A DNA stretch of 5,799 nt from Deltaproteobacteria bacterium (GTDB lineage Bacteria; Desulfobacterota; Desulfobacteria; Desulfobacterales; JAABPS01), in NCBI GenBank assembly GCA_019309685.1, contig JAFDFT010000171.1, positions 1-5,799 of the forward strand, given 5' to 3'. How positions within the stretch are numbered: position 1 is the stretch's first letter; every line of letters begins with the position of its first letter. Shown here one piece after another: positions 4,715 to 5,799 of this stretch. The position numbers and the translations under genes are program-made. The notes beneath the pieces were generated by a model. The model had not been told where the DNA came from. It ran no database searches and saw only the letters and a list, made by a program, of their open reading frames with translations.

Positions 4715-5799
4715 CAAAGAAAGATGACACCAATGATAATCTTTTTTGTTCATTTTGTGGAAAGAACCAGAAAGAGGTAATGAAGCTAATTGCCGGGCCT
4801 GCGGTATATATATGTAATGAATGTATACAGCTCTGCAGCGAAATCATTGAAGAAGAAAGTGAAAAAGATAAGGATGTTTTTGAAGAGCCTCTAATACCAA
4901 AAGAAATTAAAAATTTGCTCGATGATTACGTGATCGAACAGGATGCTGCGAAGAAGGTCCTGGCTGTTGCAGTCTATAACCATTATAAACGGCTGGATAG
5001 CAGTGTAAATACCGGAGATGTTGAAATCCAGAAGAGCAACATCCTTATGATAGGACCTACAGGCTGCGGAAAAACGTTGCTTGCGCAAACACTGGCCAGA
5101 TACTTGAATGTACCGTTTACCATTGCGGACGCCACCAGTTTAACAGAGGCTGGCTATGTTGGTGAAGATGTTGAAAATATTATCCTTTCTTTACTTCAAA
5201 ACGCGGACTATGATGTGGAGAAGGCAAAGAAGGGTATCGGTTATATTGATGAAATTGATAAAATCGCACGAAAATCAGACAATCCTTCCATTACCAGAGA
5301 TGTCTCCGGTGAAGGGGTACAGCAGGCATTGCTGAAAATTATCGAAGGTACCACTGCCAGCGTACCACCCAAAGGGGGGAGAAAACATCCGCAGCAGGAT
5401 TTTGTGAAAGTGGATACATCCAACATCCTTTTTATCTGTGGAGGAACGTTTAACGGTCTTGAGCAGATTATTCGGCAGCGCCTCGACTCAAAAGTAATGG
5501 GATTTGGCGCGAATATCGTAAAAAAAGAAGAACAAAATATCGGCGATACCCTACGAATGATTCAGCCTGAAGACCTGATAAAATTCGGGCTTATTCCGGA
5601 GTTTTTGGGTCGTTTGCCGGTTATTGCGACAATTGATGAATTAACAGAGGCTTCTTTGATCAGGATACTTCAAGAACCCAAAAACGCACTGGTAAAACAA
5701 TTTGAAAGGCTTTTTGAAATGGAAGGTGTGAATTTAAGATTTACAGACAGTGCGCTTTCTGCAATAGCCAGTGAAGCCTTAAAGAGAAAATCCGGTGCC
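4711..5799 (+). CDS. clpX: ATP-dependent Clp protease ATP-binding subunit ClpX, C-terminus cut by right window edge
   Basis: The frame from ATG 4711 is open for 363 codons to the edge. Full ClpX is usually about 415-425 residues, so some 50-60 are missing. The N-terminal zinc-binding domain has Cys13, Cys16, Cys35 and Cys38 (C-x2-C-x18-C-x2-C). The AAA+ module has Walker A GPTGCGKT at 115-122, pore loop 1 GYVG at 148-151, Walker B YIDEID with Asp180 and Glu181, the RKH loop at 224-226, and the arginine finger in EFLGRLPV at Arg301. The window ends inside KRKSGA, just at the sensor-2 region. ClpX hexamers recognise, unfold and thread proteins into ClpP. GGAGG at 4699-4703 is a good ribosome site 7 bases before ATG. 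Walker B reads GIGYIDEIDKI where Val or Ile is usual at residue 177. lon is a common next gene in this context but is not visible. Confidence 0.97.
   Translation, partial: MTKKDDTNDNLFCSFCGKNQKEVMKLIAGPAVYICNECIQLCSEIIEEESEKDKDVFEEPLIPKEIKNLLDDYVIEQDAAKKVLAVAVYNHYKRLDSSVNTGDVEIQKSNILMIGPTGCGKTLLAQTLARYLNVPFTIADATSLTEAGYVGEDVENIILSLLQNADYDVEKAKKGIGYIDEIDKIARKSDNPSITRDVSGEGVQQALLKIIEGTTASVPPKGGRKHPQQDFVKVDTSNILFICGGTFNGLEQIIRQRLDSKVMGFGANIVKKEEQNIGDTLRMIQPEDLIKFGLIPEFLGRLPVIATIDELTEASLIRILQEPKNALVKQFERLFEMEGVNLRFTDSALSAIASEALKRKSGA

Overview
The window reads as a chromosomal segment from a Gram-negative bacterium of moderate to low G+C. It is most likely a Desulfobacterota (former Deltaproteobacteria) member, possibly Desulfobacterales. 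This rests on the gene order tRNA-Leu, tig, clpP, clpX, on a polysaccharide deacetylase of the type found in exosortase-associated exopolysaccharide loci, and on dense palindromic intergenic repeats of a kind I associate with that group. The taxonomic call is inference; no rRNA or species marker is present.

Left part, minus strand (1-1775). Read in the direction of transcription, the order is tRNA-Pro(TGG), a strong intrinsic terminator, a 123-bp palindromic repeat (R1), a 13-codon upstream ORF, an ATP-grasp ligase gene, and the 5' part of a NodB-type polysaccharide deacetylase gene that runs off the left edge. The last two genes overlap by 4 bases (ATGA) and look translationally coupled. They probably cooperate in modifying a cell-surface or exported glycan.

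Middle (1776-2397). This is about 620 bp without a credible protein gene. Its first part is plain AT-rich DNA. Its second part is a mosaic of palindromic elements: a 29-bp mini-palindrome, a half-copy of the element R3, and the 142-bp element R2. A promoter and a structured leader for tRNA-Leu(TAG) follow.

Right part, plus strand (2398-5799). This is a protein quality-control block. It holds tRNA-Leu, trigger factor (tig), a 210-bp gap with a third palindromic repeat (R3), clpP starting at TTG, and clpX overlapping clpP by 4 bases and cut by the window edge after 363 codons. Trigger factor folds nascent chains at the ribosome, and ClpXP degrades tagged or regulatory substrates.

The conserved genes are ordinary. 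The least explained material is the set of repeats. R1 and R2 share a 25-nt core with GTAC-N5-GTAC symmetry, while R2 and R3 share GTTTCC/GGAAAC-like ends, so R2 looks like a link between two families. The second point of interest is the tight pairing of an ATP-grasp ligase with a deacetylase. I see no CRISPR array, transposase, phage gene or defence system.
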